This document shows, in pieces, positions 37,238-46,719 of a stretch of DNA of 64,000 bases. The position numbers were made by a program, and so were the translations under genes. The notes beneath the pieces were generated by a model. The model was not told the origin of the DNA. It did not search any database and saw only the letters and a program-made list of their open reading frames with translations. The stretch comes from Corynebacterium lowii (GTDB taxonomy: Bacteria; Actinomycetota; Actinomycetes; Mycobacteriales; Mycobacteriaceae), in contig NZ_LKEV01000006.1 of NCBI RefSeq assembly GCF_001412085.1, positions 62,001-126,000 of the forward strand, written 5' to 3'. Each line of letters opens with the position of its first letter. Positions within the stretch are counted from its first letter, which is position 1.

Positions 37238-37750
37238 TTACATAATCGGGCGATGTGCGTGTCGCTGCCGCGCCGTCAAGTTTTCCCTCTTGACTCTTGC
37301 ATACCCCGATAGAGGCAAAACGATGCAGAGAAGTAGAAGGGAAAGGGATGTGGGAACCCAGGGGATCGACGAGCTATCCAGGTGCTGAGGATATTCGCGG
37401 ATGGCGGTGGCGTAATTCGACGTGGTGAGGAAGTCCTGTTGCGCGCGCTCTAGATCATTGCGGGGATAGATAGAACTTACGACGGCCCCCGATTGCGGAG
37501 AGCGCACGAGGATCGTGTCGATCTCGGTGGAGTCGTGAAGCTCTTGGGCGACGTCGCGCAGATCGGATGTGTCTTTGGGGGTGAAGTCGAGGATTGCTAC
37601 CCCGAAGGTTCCTTTGCCGGTGGCCTCGGCGGCGTCGATAGCTGCCACGAGGTCTCGGTACTGTGCGTCGGTGGTGCCACTTTTTACCGCTACCCCGTCC
37701 TTGCTGAGCTCTGCGCTCAGGGCGGTGAGGTCAAGCCGGTCCGGGATCAT
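37238..37750 (-). CDS. DUF6676/Rv1476-like membrane-anchored protein
   Basis: A 170-residue protein. An alpha/beta N-terminal domain (about 1-110; TFGVAILDFTP, DTILVRSPQSGAVVSS) resembles the TPM-like fold of Rv1476-type proteins, and one membrane helix near residues 130-148 is followed by a short basic tail. This suggests a domain anchored by its C-terminus. It lies between the NlpC/P60 gene and acn, as in other corynebacteria. A Shine-Dalgarno agggaagga is upstream of the ATG, with AT-rich TATAAA-like sequence before it that may be the -10. Function unknown. Confidence 0.8.
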   Translation of the reverse strand: MIPDRLDLTALSAELSKDGVAVKSGTTDAQYRDLVAAIDAAEATGKGTFGVAILDFTPKDTSDLRDVAQELHDSTEIDTILVRSPQSGAVVSSIYPRNDLERAQQDFLTTSNYATAIREYPQHLDSSSIPWVPTSLSLLLLCIVLPLSGYARVKRENLTARQRHAHRPIM

Positions 37751-37838
37751 GCGCGTGCTTCCTTCCCTGTTATCTTCTGCCCCCTTTTATATAACGGGGC
37801 TTATAGAACGGGGGTGGCGCGGCGCGGGAGTTCATCAA

Positions 37839-37861
37839 CAGAACGGTCGTACTGTTATGAT
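37839..37861 (+). promoter_or_regulatory. acn promoter with AcnR operator
   Basis: CAGAACGGTCGTACTG (37839-37854) fits the AcnR operator pattern CAGnAC-N4-GTACTG known from C. glutamicum acn. It directly precedes a TATGAT -10 hexamer (37856-37861), so bound AcnR would block polymerase. No good -35 is visible. Transcription would start near 37868, leaving a leader of about 100 bases. Confidence 0.85.
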
Positions 37862-37896
37862 GCTGTGAAACGAGGAGCCGGTGTGAGCCGGATAGT

Positions 37897-37954
37897 AGAC
37901 TCGTGGACAAGCCTCGTGGTAATGCCGGACTCCGGCTCCGGCAACGAGTCTTTT
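37897..37954 (+). promoter_or_regulatory. leader hairpin of acn, attenuator-like
   Basis: AGACTCGT (37897-37904) pairs perfectly with ACGAGTCT (37944-37951), which is followed by TTT. The loop contains GCCGG-ACT-CCGGC, able to form a second small stem. The arrangement resembles an intrinsic terminator in the 5' leader, but the U-run is short and the loop is long. Confidence 0.4.
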
Positions 37955-37970
37955 CTCAACCCGTTAGGAA

Positions 37971-40805
37971 ATGGAGCTCACTGTGATAGAAAGCAAGAAC
38001 TCCTTTGACGCCAAGCGGAAGCTGAAGGTTGGCGACAAAGAGTACGACTACTTTGCTCTCGATGCCGTAGACGGCATGGACAAACTGCCCTATTCCCTGA
38101 AGGTGCTCGGTGAAAACCTCCTGCGCACCGAGGATGGCAAGAACGTCACCGCAGATCACATCCGTGCTATTGCGAACTGGGACCCCAAGGCGGAGCCCTC
38201 CACCGAGATTCAGTTCACCCCCGCTCGCGTGCTCATGCAGGACTTCACCGGCGTGCCCTGTGTGGTGGACCTGGCTACCATGCGCGAGGCCGTGACGGCC
38301 CTGGGTGGCAACCCCGATCAGGTGAACCCCCTCAACCCCGCCGAGATGGTGATTGACCACTCCGTGATCGTGGAGGCCTTCGGTGGCCCCGAGGCCCTGG
38401 CCAAGAACGTGGAGATCGAGTATCAGCGCAACGAGGAGCGCTACCAGTTCCTGCGCTGGGGCTCGGAGAACTTCTCCAACTTCCGCGTGGTGCCCCCCGG
38501 AACCGGCATCGTTCACCAGGTGAACATCGAATACCTCTCCCGCGTGGTCTTTGACAACGAGGGCGTGGCCTACCCCGATACCTGTATTGGTACGGACTCC
38601 CACACCACGATGGAAAACGGCCTGGGCATCCTGGGCTGGGGCGTGGGCGGCATTGAGGCCGAGGCTGCCATGCTGGGCCAGCCCGTCTCCATGCTCATCC
38701 CCAAGGTGGTGGGCTTCAAGCTCACCGGCGAAATCCCCGTGGGCGTGACCGCTACCGACGTGGTGCTCACCATCACCGATATGCTGCGTAAGCACGGCGT
38801 GGTGCAGAAGTTCGTGGAGTTCTACGGCAATGGCGTGAAGTCCGTGCCGCTGGCTAACCGCGCCACCATCGGCAACATGTCCCCCGAGTTCGGTTCCACC
38901 TGTGCGATCTTCCCGATCGACGAGGAGACCGTCAACTACCTGCGCTTGACCGGCCGCCCGGAGGAGCAGGTAGAGCGCGTGGAGGCTTATGCCAAGGCTC
39001 AGGGTATGTGGCTGGAGCACGACGCCCCCGAGGCCGAGTACTCCGAGTACCTGGAGCTGGATCTTTCCACCGTGGTTCCCTCCATCGCCGGCCCGAAGCG
39101 CCCGCAGGACCGCATCCTGCTCACCGATTCCAAGGCCACCTTCCGCGAGCAGTTGGGTACCTTCACCAACGATCCCATCTGCGAGGATGACTCCCCCGCT
39201 GCCGCCCGCATGGGTGCCGAGGGTGAAAACGAGGAGAACGCCGAGGTTTCCGTGGCGGGCTACAACTCCACCCCGCGCGGCCACGGCGAATCCGCCGCTG
39301 CCGGTGCCAAGGGGCGCCAGTCCAAGCCCGTGGTGGTGAAGTCCCCCAATGGCGGTGAGTTCACGGTGGATCACGGCATGGTGGCCATCGCCTCCATCAC
39401 CTCGTGTACCAACACCTCCAACCCGTCGGTGATGGTGGGTGCTGGTCTGATCGCCCGCAAGGCGGCCGCTAAGGGTCTGACCTCTAAGCCCTGGGTTAAG
39501 ACCATCTGCGCCCCCGGCTCTCAGGTGGTGGACGGTTACTTCAAGCGCGCCGATCTGTGGAAGGACCTGGAGGCCCTGGGCTTCTACCTTTCCGGCTTCG
39601 GCTGCACCACCTGCATCGGTAACTCCGGCCCCCTGCCGGATGAAATCTCCGAGGCGATCAATGAGAACGATCTCACCGCCACCGCCGTGCTCTCCGGTAA
39701 CCGCAACTTCGAAGGCCGCATCTCCCCCGATGTGAAGATGAACTACCTGGCCTCCCCGATCATGGTGATCGCTTACGCCATTGCGGGCACGATGGACTTC
39801 GACTTCGAGACTCAGCCCCTCGGCCAGGATCAAGAGGGCAACGACGTGTTCCTGCGGGACATCTGGCCCTCCACCGAGGAGATCGAGTCCACCATCGCGG
39901 AGTGCATCACCCGCGAGATGTACGTGGAGGATTACGCCGACGTATTCAAGGGCGACGAGCAGTGGCAGAACCTGGACGTTCCCACCGGCGAGACCTTCGA
40001 GTGGGATGAGGATTCCACCTACATCCGCAAGGCCCCGTACTTCGAGGGCATGCCTATCGAGCCCGCGCCGGTGGAGGACATCCACGGCGCCCGCGTGCTG
40101 GCCAAGCTGGGCGACTCCGTGACCACGGACCACATCTCCCCCGCTTCCGCCATCAAGCCAGGTACCCCGGCCGCGCAGTACCTCGATTCTCACGGCGTGG
40201 AGCGCCAGGACTACAACTCCCTGGGTTCTCGCCGCGGTAACCACGAGGTGATGATGCGCGGTACCTTCGCCAACATCCGCCTCCAGAATCAGCTGGTGGA
40301 CGTGCAGGGCGGCTATACCCGCGACTTCACCCAAGAGGGTGGCCCGCAGTCCTTCATCTTCGATGCCTGCCAGAACTACAAGGCCGCGGGCACCCCGCTC
40401 GTGGTCATCGCGGGCAAGGAGTACGGCACGGGTTCCTCGCGTGACTGGGCCGCCAAGGGCACCAACCTGCTGGGCGTGCGCGCGGTGATTACCGAGTCCT
40501 TCGAGCGTATTCACCGCTCCAACCTCATCGGCATGGGCGTGATCCCGCTTCAGTTCCCCGAGGGCTCCTCGCACGAGTCCCTGGGCCTGGACGGCACCGA
40601 GGTCTTTGACCTCACGGGTATCGCCGCGCTGAACGATGAGGCTGCGGGTATCCCGGAGACCGTGCACGTGACGGCCACCAAGAACAGCGGTGAGAAGATC
40701 GAGTTCGATGCCAAGGTGCGCATTGATACCCCCGGTGAGGCGGATTACTACCGCCACGGTGGCATCTTGCAGTACGTGCTGCGCTCGATGGCTAAGGCTC
40801 AGTAA
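37971..40805 (+). CDS. acn: aconitate hydratase
   Basis: A 944-residue aconitase A/IRP1-type enzyme that isomerises citrate to isocitrate in the TCA cycle. The [4Fe-4S] cysteines are in [12 protein letters not shown] (one) and [12 protein letters not shown] (two). [17 protein letters not shown] and the C-terminal [12 protein letters not shown] are signatures. It is almost identical in pattern to C. glutamicum acn, including the extra Ala/Gly-rich linker near 400-450. Two starts are possible: ATG 37971 (MELTV) with a weak site, or GTG 37983, which has TGGAG 6 bases upstream. It is repressed by AcnR, encoded 9 bases downstream. Confidence 0.97.
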   Translation: MELTVIESKNSFDAKRKLKVGDKEYDYFALDAVDGMDKLPYSLKVLGENLLRTEDGKNVTADHIRAIANWDPKAEPSTEIQFTPARVLMQDFTGVPCVVDLATMREAVTALGGNPDQVNPLNPAEMVIDHSVIVEAFGGPEALAKNVEIEYQRNEERYQFLRWGSENFSNFRVVPPGTGIVHQVNIEYLSRVVFDNEGVAYPDTCIGTDSHTTMENGLGILGWGVGGIEAEAAMLGQPVSMLIPKVVGFKLTGEIPVGVTATDVVLTITDMLRKHGVVQKFVEFYGNGVKSVPLANRATIGNMSPEFGSTCAIFPIDEETVNYLRLTGRPEEQVERVEAYAKAQGMWLEHDAPEAEYSEYLELDLSTVVPSIAGPKRPQDRILLTDSKATFREQLGTFTNDPICEDDSPAAARMGAEGENEENAEVSVAGYNSTPRGHGESAAAGAKGRQSKPVVVKSPNGGEFTVDHGMVAIASITSCTNTSNPSVMVGAGLIARKAAAKGLTSKPWVKTICAPGSQVVDGYFKRADLWKDLEALGFYLSGFGCTTCIGNSGPLPDEISEAINENDLTATAVLSGNRNFEGRISPDVKMNYLASPIMVIAYAIAGTMDFDFETQPLGQDQEGNDVFLRDIWPSTEEIESTIAECITREMYVEDYADVFKGDEQWQNLDVPTGETFEWDEDSTYIRKAPYFEGMPIEPAPVEDIHGARVLAKLGDSVTTDHISPASAIKPGTPAAQYLDSHGVERQDYNSLGSRRGNHEVMMRGTFANIRLQNQLVDVQGGYTRDFTQEGGPQSFIFDACQNYKAAGTPLVVIAGKEYGTGSSRDWAAKGTNLLGVRAVITESFERIHRSNLIGMGVIPLQFPEGSSHESLGLDGTEVFDLTGIAALNDEAAGIPETVHVTATKNSGEKIEFDAKVRIDTPGEADYYRHGGILQYVLRSMAKAQ

Positions 40806-40814
40806 CTTCTCATC

Positions 40815-41375
40815 GTGCCCGTCATCAGCGAAGAAGAGCTGGAACGGCGCCGCCACGAGATACTTGAAGGGGCACGCAAGTGCTTTGGAGAGTTTGGCTA
40901 TGAGGGAGCGACGGTGCGCCGCCTTGAGGCGGCCACCGGGAAATCGCGCGGGGCGATCTTTCATCACTTCGGTGATAAGGAATCGCTCTTCCTCGCCATA
41001 GCCCGGCAGGACGCGGAGCGTCAGGCCGATGTGGTGGCCGCCGAGGGCCTGGTGGAGGTGATGCGCGATATTCTGGATCACCCCGAGCGCCACGATTGGC
41101 TGGCCACTCGCCTAGAGATCGTGCGGCTTTTGCGCACCGATGCGGCTTTCCGTTCCCGATGGCAACAGCACCAGGAGGTGCTGGATCAGGCGGTGCGTTT
41201 CCGCCTACAGCGCAACGCAGAGCAGGATCGCATGCGTACCGACGTCCCGGTGGAGGTGCTTATCATGTACCTGGAAACCGTGATGGAGGGGCTTATCTCC
41301 CGGTTGGCCTCTGGGCAGCCGGTGGAGGGCTTGGCCCGCATGCTGGATCTTGTGGAGGCCTCCGTTCGTAAGTAG
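40815..41375 (+). CDS. acnR: TetR-family repressor AcnR
   Basis: A 186-residue TetR-type regulator. The HTH is at about residues 30-52 (YEGATVRRLEAATGKSRGAIFHHFGDKESLF region), followed by an all-helical ligand domain. AcnR represses acn and responds to citrate and Mg2+ in C. glutamicum. The start is GTG, 9 bases after the acn stop, and no separate promoter is seen, so it is co-transcribed with its target as a feedback loop. The operator upstream of acn matches its known site. Confidence 0.94.
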   Translation: MPVISEEELERRRHEILEGARKCFGEFGYEGATVRRLEAATGKSRGAIFHHFGDKESLFLAIARQDAERQADVVAAEGLVEVMRDILDHPERHDWLATRLEIVRLLRTDAAFRSRWQQHQEVLDQAVRFRLQRNAEQDRMRTDVPVEVLIMYLETVMEGLISRLASGQPVEGLARMLDLVEASVRK

Positions 41376-41420
41376 ACCGCTTAGTTCATATCTCCCCCGG
41401 GATGATATAGACTAAGCGGT
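41376..41420. repeat. perfect 10-bp inverted repeat filling the acnR / amidotransferase gap
   Basis: ACCGCTTAGT (41376-41385, starting right after the acnR TAG) and ACTAAGCGGT (41411-41420, ending at the next ATG) are exact inverted copies with a 25-base spacer. The right arm overlaps the likely -10 (TAGACT, 41408-41413). It could be an operator for the downstream gene or a stem-loop ending the acn-acnR message; there is no U-run. Confidence 0.7.
41408..41413 (+). promoter_or_regulatory. -10 element of the amidotransferase-like gene
   Basis: TAGACT lies 7 bases before the ATG at 41421 with no ribosome binding site; a leaderless transcript is likely. Confidence 0.5.
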
Positions 41421-42173
41421 ATGTCTTTGTTCCTCCTGCTTTCTCCCCGCCGCGGTGCAGCCGTGGCGGCCTCCGAATACCGGGACTTCCTGAACGCCAC
41501 CGGCCTGCGCTCGGAGCAGTTGGAACAACGAATGCTCGATTCCGCAGAATCCCGAGTGGGCTCACTGGAAGGATACGCGGGCATTTTCGTGGGAGGCAGC
41601 TCCCTCAACATGACCACTCCGGTCTACGATGCCTGGCAGCGCACCGTCATCCGCGAACTCTCCGCGCTTATCGACGGCCCCCTCCCCGTCTTTTTCGCCT
41701 GCTTCGGCACCGCACTCATCACCCAGGTACTCGGCGGCGAGATCGGTCACGAGTACGGGGAAAAGGCTGGGTCGAGCCAGGTGGAACTCACCGAGGCCGG
41801 GCGCGAGGATCCCCTCTTTGGCTCCCTGCCTTCTTCTTTTATGGCCCTGACCGGGCACACGGAGTGCGTGCTCACCCTGCCCCCGCAGGCCGTGGCGGTA
41901 GCCAGCGGCCCCACCTGCCCGGTGCAGGCGCTGCGGGTGGGCCGCCACACGTGGTCGAGCCAGTTCCACGCGGAGATGAACCCCGAGGGCATGGCCAGCC
42001 GCATGAGTTTTTATCGCAACCACGGCTATTTCAGCGAGGATGAGTATGACTCCATCGTGGAATCGCTGCGGGACGTGGATACCCAGCACGCGCACCAGAT
42101 TCTGCGCAACTTTGTGGAGTACTGCCGCTGCCTCATCCCCGATTACACTGGCAAGGTATGTATGCCATCATGA
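41421..42173 (+). CDS. class I glutamine amidotransferase-like protein
   Basis: A 250-residue protein of the GATase1 type. The nucleophile Cys is in FFACFGTALITQ (near 92), and the His/Glu of the triad appear in WSSQFHAEMNPEGM (near 177-190). The oxyanion region is GYAGIFVGGSS. No synthetase domain is fused and none is adjacent, so it may be a stand-alone hydrolase or partner an unlinked enzyme. It lies just downstream of acnR, as in C. glutamicum. Its last 16 bases overlap the ACT-protein gene. Confidence 0.87.
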   Translation: MSLFLLLSPRRGAAVAASEYRDFLNATGLRSEQLEQRMLDSAESRVGSLEGYAGIFVGGSSLNMTTPVYDAWQRTVIRELSALIDGPLPVFFACFGTALITQVLGGEIGHEYGEKAGSSQVELTEAGREDPLFGSLPSSFMALTGHTECVLTLPPQAVAVASGPTCPVQALRVGRHTWSSQFHAEMNPEGMASRMSFYRNHGYFSEDEYDSIVESLRDVDTQHAHQILRNFVEYCRCLIPDYTGKVCMPS

Positions 42174-42427
42174 CCGTCACCGGCGAGGACCACACGGGGA
42201 TCATCGCCGCAGTGACCACCGCCCTTGCCCACCAGGACATTAATATCCTCGATGTTTCCCAGACCCTCATGGATAAGTGGTTCACCATGATTCTGCGGGT
42301 GGAGTTTGAGGAGTCCCAGCGCGGTATCGCGGCCATACAGCAGGAGATGGCCGAGGTGGAAAAGGAGCAGGGTTTGACCATCCGCCTGCAATCGGAGGCG
42401 CTTTTTAGCGTCGTCAACGAGATTTAA
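42158..42427 (+). CDS. ACT-domain protein, UPF0237 family
   Basis: An 89-residue protein that is a single ACT domain (MTVTGEDHTGIIAAVTTALAHQDINILDVSQT), a small-molecule-binding fold. It begins at ATG 42158 inside the end of the amidotransferase gene; an ATG at 42170 is an alternative. It lies 9 bases upstream of the UPF0210 gene; UPF0237 and UPF0210 genes are paired in many bacteria, so the ACT protein is probably its regulatory partner. The ligand is unknown. Confidence 0.88.
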   Translation: MYAIMTVTGEDHTGIIAAVTTALAHQDINILDVSQTLMDKWFTMILRVEFEESQRGIAAIQQEMAEVEKEQGLTIRLQSEALFSVVNEI

Positions 42428-42436
42428 GGGGCGGCC

Positions 42437-43801
42437 ATGAGCTTGAGCTTTAACCCCGGATCGGTGCTGGATACCATCGAGATGATCCAGAAGTACCGCC
42501 TGGATATTCGCACCGTGACGATGGGTATTTCCCTGTTAGAGTGCCGCCGTTCCACGATGGCAGAAACCGCCGAGGCCATCTATGATCGCGTGACCACCCA
42601 GGCTGCTCGCCTGGTGGAGGTCTGCGAGGGCATTGAGGCGGAGCTGGGGATTCCCATTGTGAATAAGCGCATCAGCGTTACCCCGGTGGCCCTGCTCTGC
42701 GGTGGGTTGGAGGGCAACCCCGCCGATCTTGCCCGCGCGCTCGATCGCGCCGCCACCGAGGTGGGGGTGAACTTCATCGGCGGCTATTCCGCGCTGGTGG
42801 AAAAGGGCGCCACGGCTGCCGACGCCCGCTTGATCTCCTCCCTTCCCGAGGCCTTGAGCGAGACCAAGGTGGTGTGTTCCTCGGTGAACGTCGCCTCCTC
42901 TCGCGCGGGAATCAACATGAACGCGGTGCGGGATCTGGGCGTGGCCATCAAGGACGCCGCGCAGGCCACGGCGGATGATGCCGCCATTGCCTGCGCGAAG
43001 TTGGTGGTCTTTGCCAACGCCGTGGGCGATAACCCCTTCATGGCCGGGGCCTTCCACGGCGTCGAGGAGCCCGATTGCGTGGTTTCCGTGGGCGTTTCCG
43101 GCCCCGGCGTGGTGGGGCGCGCCCTGGGCTCCCTAGAGGGGGCGAGCCTGGATCAGGTGGCTGAGGAAGTGAAAAAGGCCGCCTTCAAGATCACCCGCAC
43201 CGGGCAACTCGTGGGAACGATGGCCGCGCAGCGCCTGGGCGTGCCCTTTGGGATCGTGGACCTCTCCCTTGCTCCCACGGCGGAATTGGGCGATTCCGTG
43301 GCGCATATCCTGGAGAACATGGGGCTGGGCCAGGTGGGCACGCACGGCACCACCGCGGCTTTGGCGCTGCTGAACGATGCCGTGAAGAAGGGCGGCATGA
43401 TGGCCTGCTCCCGGGTGGGCGGACTTTCCGGTTCCTTTATCCCGGTCTCCGAGGATAAGGGGATGATCGACGCGGTGCGCTCCGGGGCTATTTCCATCGA
43501 CAAGCTAGAGGCCATGACGGCCATTTGCTCGGTGGGCCTGGATATGATCGCCATTCCGGGGGATACCTCCGCCGAGACGATCTCCGCGATGATTGCCGAT
43601 GAATCCGCCATCGGGGTGATGAACCATAAGACCACAGCCGTCCGAGTGATCCCGGTGCCGGGAACCACCCCAGGCCAGGAGGTGAACTTCGGTGGGCTTT
43701 TGGGCTATGCCCCGGTGATTGAGGTGAACACGGTTCCTTCCACCGAGTTCATCCAGCGCGGAGGTTTTATCCCCGCGCCGGTGCACGGCTTCCGCAACTA
43801 G
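42437..43801 (+). CDS. UPF0210 (DUF711, PFL-like) family protein
   Basis: A 454-residue soluble protein of the DUF711 family. It has Gly-rich conserved segments such as [35 protein letters not shown] and [22 protein letters not shown]. The fold is related to pyruvate formate-lyase-like barrels, but the glycyl-radical motif is not seen. Biochemical role unknown. The preceding ACT gene suggests allosteric control. The stop CTAG is shared with the convergent acyl-activating enzyme gene (4-base overlap). Confidence 0.9.
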   Translation: MSLSFNPGSVLDTIEMIQKYRLDIRTVTMGISLLECRRSTMAETAEAIYDRVTTQAARLVEVCEGIEAELGIPIVNKRISVTPVALLCGGLEGNPADLARALDRAATEVGVNFIGGYSALVEKGATAADARLISSLPEALSETKVVCSSVNVASSRAGINMNAVRDLGVAIKDAAQATADDAAIACAKLVVFANAVGDNPFMAGAFHGVEEPDCVVSVGVSGPGVVGRALGSLEGASLDQVAEEVKKAAFKITRTGQLVGTMAAQRLGVPFGIVDLSLAPTAELGDSVAHILENMGLGQVGTHGTTAALALLNDAVKKGGMMACSRVGGLSGSFIPVSEDKGMIDAVRSGAISIDKLEAMTAICSVGLDMIAIPGDTSAETISAMIADESAIGVMNHKTTAVRVIPVPGTTPGQEVNFGGLLGYAPVIEVNTVPSTEFIQRGGFIPAPVHGFRN

Positions 43802-45468
43802 CTTTCGCTCGGCTGAGGAAGTTTGCGGGGCACGACCTTCCCGGCGTCGTTACGCGGGAGAGAATCCATCCAGCAGATGAAATCCGGGATATTGTGCTGG
43901 GCGAGGTGGGATCGCACGAGGTTGCGCACGGTATCGGCGCTGAGCCCGCGCCCGGCCTCGGATTCCTCGCGCACGATATAGGCATCTAGGCGGGCGATAA
44001 TGTCGTTGCGCACGCCGCGCACAAAGACGTCGGCAATGCCTTCTTGGCGCAGCAGGAAATCCTCTACCTCGCGCGGATACACATTTTCGCCGCCCTTAAT
44101 CACCATGTCATCGCAACGGCCGTGGACGTGGAGGAAGCCCTGGGCGTCGAAGTGCCCGTAGTCTCCCGTGCTGAGCATGTGGTCACGCACATCGACGCCA
44201 TCGCGCTTGGAGAGGTATCCGATCATGGATTCGGAGTTGGCGCTGTAAATGATGCCCTTCTCCCCCGGCGCGGCCAGGGAGCCATCTTCTTTGTATAGCG
44301 CGATGCGTACGCCGGGGGCGACGGTACCGGCACGGGTGGGATCCACGGTGAGTTCCGGTCCGCTGGCGGAGGCCACCGGGCCGTGTTCGGTGGAGCCATA
44401 GAAGTTGCACACCACGGGGCCAAAGCGGGCGTGAAGAGCCTGGATCAAGGTGGGCGGGATGGCATTGCCGGAGGAGGCGATGAACTCCGGGGGACGCAGC
44501 TGGCGCTGTTTCTCCTCGGGCAGAGCCTCTAGGGCCTTATCGAACTCGCGCAGGAATACCGCGGCGGAGAGGATACCCGTGACTCCGTAGCGCAGGCAAT
44601 CCTCCACGGCCTGCTGGGGATCGAAAACGCGGCGCAAAATGGTGGTGGACTTGGTGGCAAAGGTGAGATTGACGTTGAGCCAGCCCCAGGCGTGGTACGT
44701 GGAGCAGGTCATTTGAATCACGCCCTCGCGCCGCCAGGGAATCTTAGGCAGAAGGCTGGCGGCTACCGCGGGAGATTTGGGGACGCCGCGCACCACACCC
44801 TTGGGGGTGCCGGTGGTGCCTGAGGACATGATGACGGTGGGGCCAGGGGTGGGGCGGAATTGTAGGCGCGGGGCCGGGGCCTGCGCTAAAGCGGCTTGGT
44901 AAGAGACGGCATCGAGGCCTTCGGCATCGCCGTAGCCGACGATGATGGGGAGGCCGGGGACGTCAAGAGTGGGGATAAACTCCGCATCCGCGATCACCAC
45001 GGCGGCACCGTAATCCATGATGGTCCGCGAAATCTGCTGAGCGGAGGAACCGGGGTTGATAATCATGGGTACCGCACCCAGGTAGGTGCAGGCGGCCAGG
45101 GTCATGGGGGTGATGCGACTATTGCGCGCGATGATCGCTACCTGGGAACCCTGCTCTACTCCCCTGCTTTGGAGGGCCGCCGCCAAACTCAGGGCCTGGC
45201 GGTGCAGCTCCGCATAGGAGATTTCCCCCATGTCATCAATGATGGCCGTGCGCCTGGGGCAATAATGCGCCGCGGTGTTGAGGAAGGTGCCCACGGAGAA
45301 ACCCCACCGGGCGTAACAGCGAGCCCAGTTAGCGAGGTCGCTGGGGCTTTTCAGGCTGAGTATCCCGGCCCGCAGAATGTGCGGTACTGCGTGGACGAAG
45401 GATCGAGCCTGCTCTCCCAGCGGGACGGGTAGAGCGACAGGTTGTTCCATGCGGAAGCGATCAGACAT
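43798..45468 (-). CDS. AMP-forming acyl-activating enzyme (fatty-acid--CoA ligase-like)
   Basis: A 556-residue ANL-superfamily enzyme. The P-loop is [14 protein letters not shown] (near 237-250), the A5 motif is [10 protein letters not shown] (near 380), A7 is STGDYGHFD (near 450), and A8 is [16 protein letters not shown] with hinge Asp, followed by a C-terminal KVVPRKL carrying the catalytic Lys. It should adenylate a carboxylate, most likely a fatty acid, and transfer it to CoA or another thiol. The substrate is unknown. It follows the secreted esterase gene by 7 bases, so esterase release of an acyl group and its activation may be linked. Confidence 0.88.
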   Translation of the reverse strand: MSDRFRMEQPVALPVPLGEQARSFVHAVPHILRAGILSLKSPSDLANWARCYARWGFSVGTFLNTAAHYCPRRTAIIDDMGEISYAELHRQALSLAAALQSRGVEQGSQVAIIARNSRITPMTLAACTYLGAVPMIINPGSSAQQISRTIMDYGAAVVIADAEFIPTLDVPGLPIIVGYGDAEGLDAVSYQAALAQAPAPRLQFRPTPGPTVIMSSGTTGTPKGVVRGVPKSPAVAASLLPKIPWRREGVIQMTCSTYHAWGWLNVNLTFATKSTTILRRVFDPQQAVEDCLRYGVTGILSAAVFLREFDKALEALPEEKQRQLRPPEFIASSGNAIPPTLIQALHARFGPVVCNFYGSTEHGPVASASGPELTVDPTRAGTVAPGVRIALYKEDGSLAAPGEKGIIYSANSESMIGYLSKRDGVDVRDHMLSTGDYGHFDAQGFLHVHGRCDDMVIKGGENVYPREVEDFLLRQEGIADVFVRGVRNDIIARLDAYIVREESEAGRGLSADTVRNLVRSHLAQHNIPDFICWMDSLPRNDAGKVVPRKLPQPSES

Positions 45469-45475
45469 GATTCCC

Positions 45476-46312
45476 CTAGCTTGCGGCGACGATTTCGGAG
45501 GTCTTGGTCACGCCCAGGTCCGTCATGTGGATGGGGACGTTGCGGGGCTGGCCAAAGTCGATGGCGGCGCCATACCAGCGCTCACCATCGGGGGCGCACA
45601 TGCCGTGGCCCATCGAAGCGGAGCGCAGGTCGATGTACTGCACCCCTGCCTGGGCGGCGGCGTCGCGGTTCATGGCCTCTGCCATGTTTTCTAGATCGGT
45701 GGTCAGCGGCACGCCCTCGAAGGAATGAATGTTATTGCCCAGCTGCACCAGGCAGGTACCCACGTTATCGGAGATGGAGGGGTACCCCACTACCTTGATG
45801 GCGGCATTGGGGGCGGCCTGGCGGATGCGGTTGATCTGCTCCACCATCGCGGCCACAAAATTGCGGTGAATCTCCTCGGGCTTCTTCATATCCGCGAGGT
45901 TGAGATACGTGTCGTTGAAGCCGATTTGGATAAGCACCTCGCGGGTGCCGCCGTCGAGGGCGCCCTGTGCGATGGCGTCGTTAATCTGCGCGGAGATGCG
46001 CTTGCCGCCGGTGGAGGCGGAGGCGCCGGGGCAGGAATAATCGTGGGCCTCCATTCCCTTGAGGCGCGCCACCTGCTTAACCATGCCGTTGGGATCCGAG
46101 GCGCAGTGGTTGTGCACGTTCTGCTTTTGTTCCTCGGGGATGGGCAGGCCCGCGGAGAGGTGATCGAGGGCGCGCGGATTGGCCATCACGGAATCGCCAA
46201 AGCCAACGAGGGCATTGGGGGCGGCGGTGGCGGGTATGGTGCTCATCCCCAGTGCGATGGCAGCAGATACGGCGGTGACGAGGGCGCGGTGGGGCAGGGA
46301 ACGGAGACGCAT
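45476..46312 (-). CDS. secreted SGNH/GDSL-type esterase
   Basis: A 278-residue protein with a Sec signal peptide (about 1-30: basic start, hydrophobic core, ATAAPN cleavage area). Block I is GFGDSVMANP (near 37-46, nucleophile Ser), the Gly block is PGASAST, block III is QIGFNDTY (oxyanion Asn), and the end has a DLG element where the Asp/His pair would lie (VPIHMTDLG). Several Cys suggest disulfides outside the cell. It may hydrolyse acyl esters of cell-envelope lipids or glycans; the substrate is unknown. It is co-directional with the acyl-activating gene, 7 bases apart. Confidence 0.87.
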   Translation of the reverse strand: MRLRSLPHRALVTAVSAAIALGMSTIPATAAPNALVGFGDSVMANPRALDHLSAGLPIPEEQKQNVHNHCASDPNGMVKQVARLKGMEAHDYSCPGASASTGGKRISAQINDAIAQGALDGGTREVLIQIGFNDTYLNLADMKKPEEIHRNFVAAMVEQINRIRQAAPNAAIKVVGYPSISDNVGTCLVQLGNNIHSFEGVPLTTDLENMAEAMNRDAAAQAGVQYIDLRSASMGHGMCAPDGERWYGAAIDFGQPRNVPIHMTDLGVTKTSEIVAAS

Positions 46313-46506
46313 TGCTTTGGGCAGTCCTTACTCTATTGATGCGATACCTACGGGGTGGATGTTACTGGTGTGAATTGAGATCATACTAACCTCTTTATTA
46401 TTTTGTTGGCAAAATGTGCACCGATTGTCTGTGTTGCTTGCCAACGGTTCCAGCAACGTTCCAGGGATACTTTACTCATCGTGGGCCGTGATGGAACTGT
46501 TACCTA

Positions 46507-46533
46507 CCCCGCAGTTTCCGGGGCTCTGCGGGG
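46507..46533. repeat. perfect 8-bp GC hairpin upstream of metF
   Basis: CCCCGCAG (46507-46514) and CTGCGGGG (46526-46533) are exact inverted copies with an 11-base loop, followed on the plus strand by ATTTATATT rather than a clean U-run. It could be a weak terminator or a protein-binding site about 90 bases before the riboswitch. Confidence 0.45.
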
Positions 46534-46621
46534 ATTTATATTCACGGTGTGAGCAGGATAAATGGCGGATTGAGAGTAAAAACGTACCGCACGGTCTGTC
46601 TTGTCCTCTACGCTAGGCAGC

Positions 46622-46714
46622 AACCTATTCAGAGCGGCCGAGAGACCCGGCTCTACGACGCCGCAGCAACCCCCAGAGCCCTGGAAGGGTGCTACAGCCA
46701 GGTTCGATAGGGAG
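46622..46714 (+). ncRNA. SAM-I-class (S-box) riboswitch with reduced P4, controlling metF-metE
   Basis: The core aligns with the S-box consensus: CTATTCAGAGCGG, GAGAGA, GGCTC, TACGACGCC, GCAGCAACC and GGGTGCTAC. P1 is CCTAT (46624-46628) with ATAGG (46707-46711). P2 is AGAGC (46631-46635) with GCTCT (46650-46654). P3 is CCC/GGG plus CCAG/CTGG (46670-46676 with 46681-46689). The usual P4 hairpin is essentially absent: only about 8 bases separate the J3/4 region from the 3' strand of P1. The metF Shine-Dalgarno GGGAG (46710-46714) overlaps P1, so SAM binding should hide it and switch translation off. Confidence 0.85.
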
Positions 46715-46719
46715 CAACT

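Larger units (their letters stand above)
46313..46719 (+). promoter_or_regulatory. 407-base intergenic region upstream of metF
   Basis: No gene is seen. It holds the divergent promoters of the esterase and of metF, an 8-bp inverted repeat (46405-46412 with 46438-46445, GTTGGCAA/TTGCCAAC), a perfect 8-bp hairpin (46507-46514 with 46526-46533, CCCCGCAG/CTGCGGGG), a possible metF -10 TACGCT (46609-46614) and the SAM riboswitch. The left part around 46381-46450 is AT-richer than the surrounding genes. Confidence 0.65.

Noticed and set aside
37894-37910. McbR-like TAGAC half-site in the acn leader
   Set aside because: The second half-site GTCTA is missing at the required spacing.
37956-41093. A 1045-codon open frame on the minus strand across acn and acnR
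   Set aside because: It is exactly antisense to acn, whose motifs are unmistakable, and its His/Gly/Leu-rich product is what reversed high-GC codons give.
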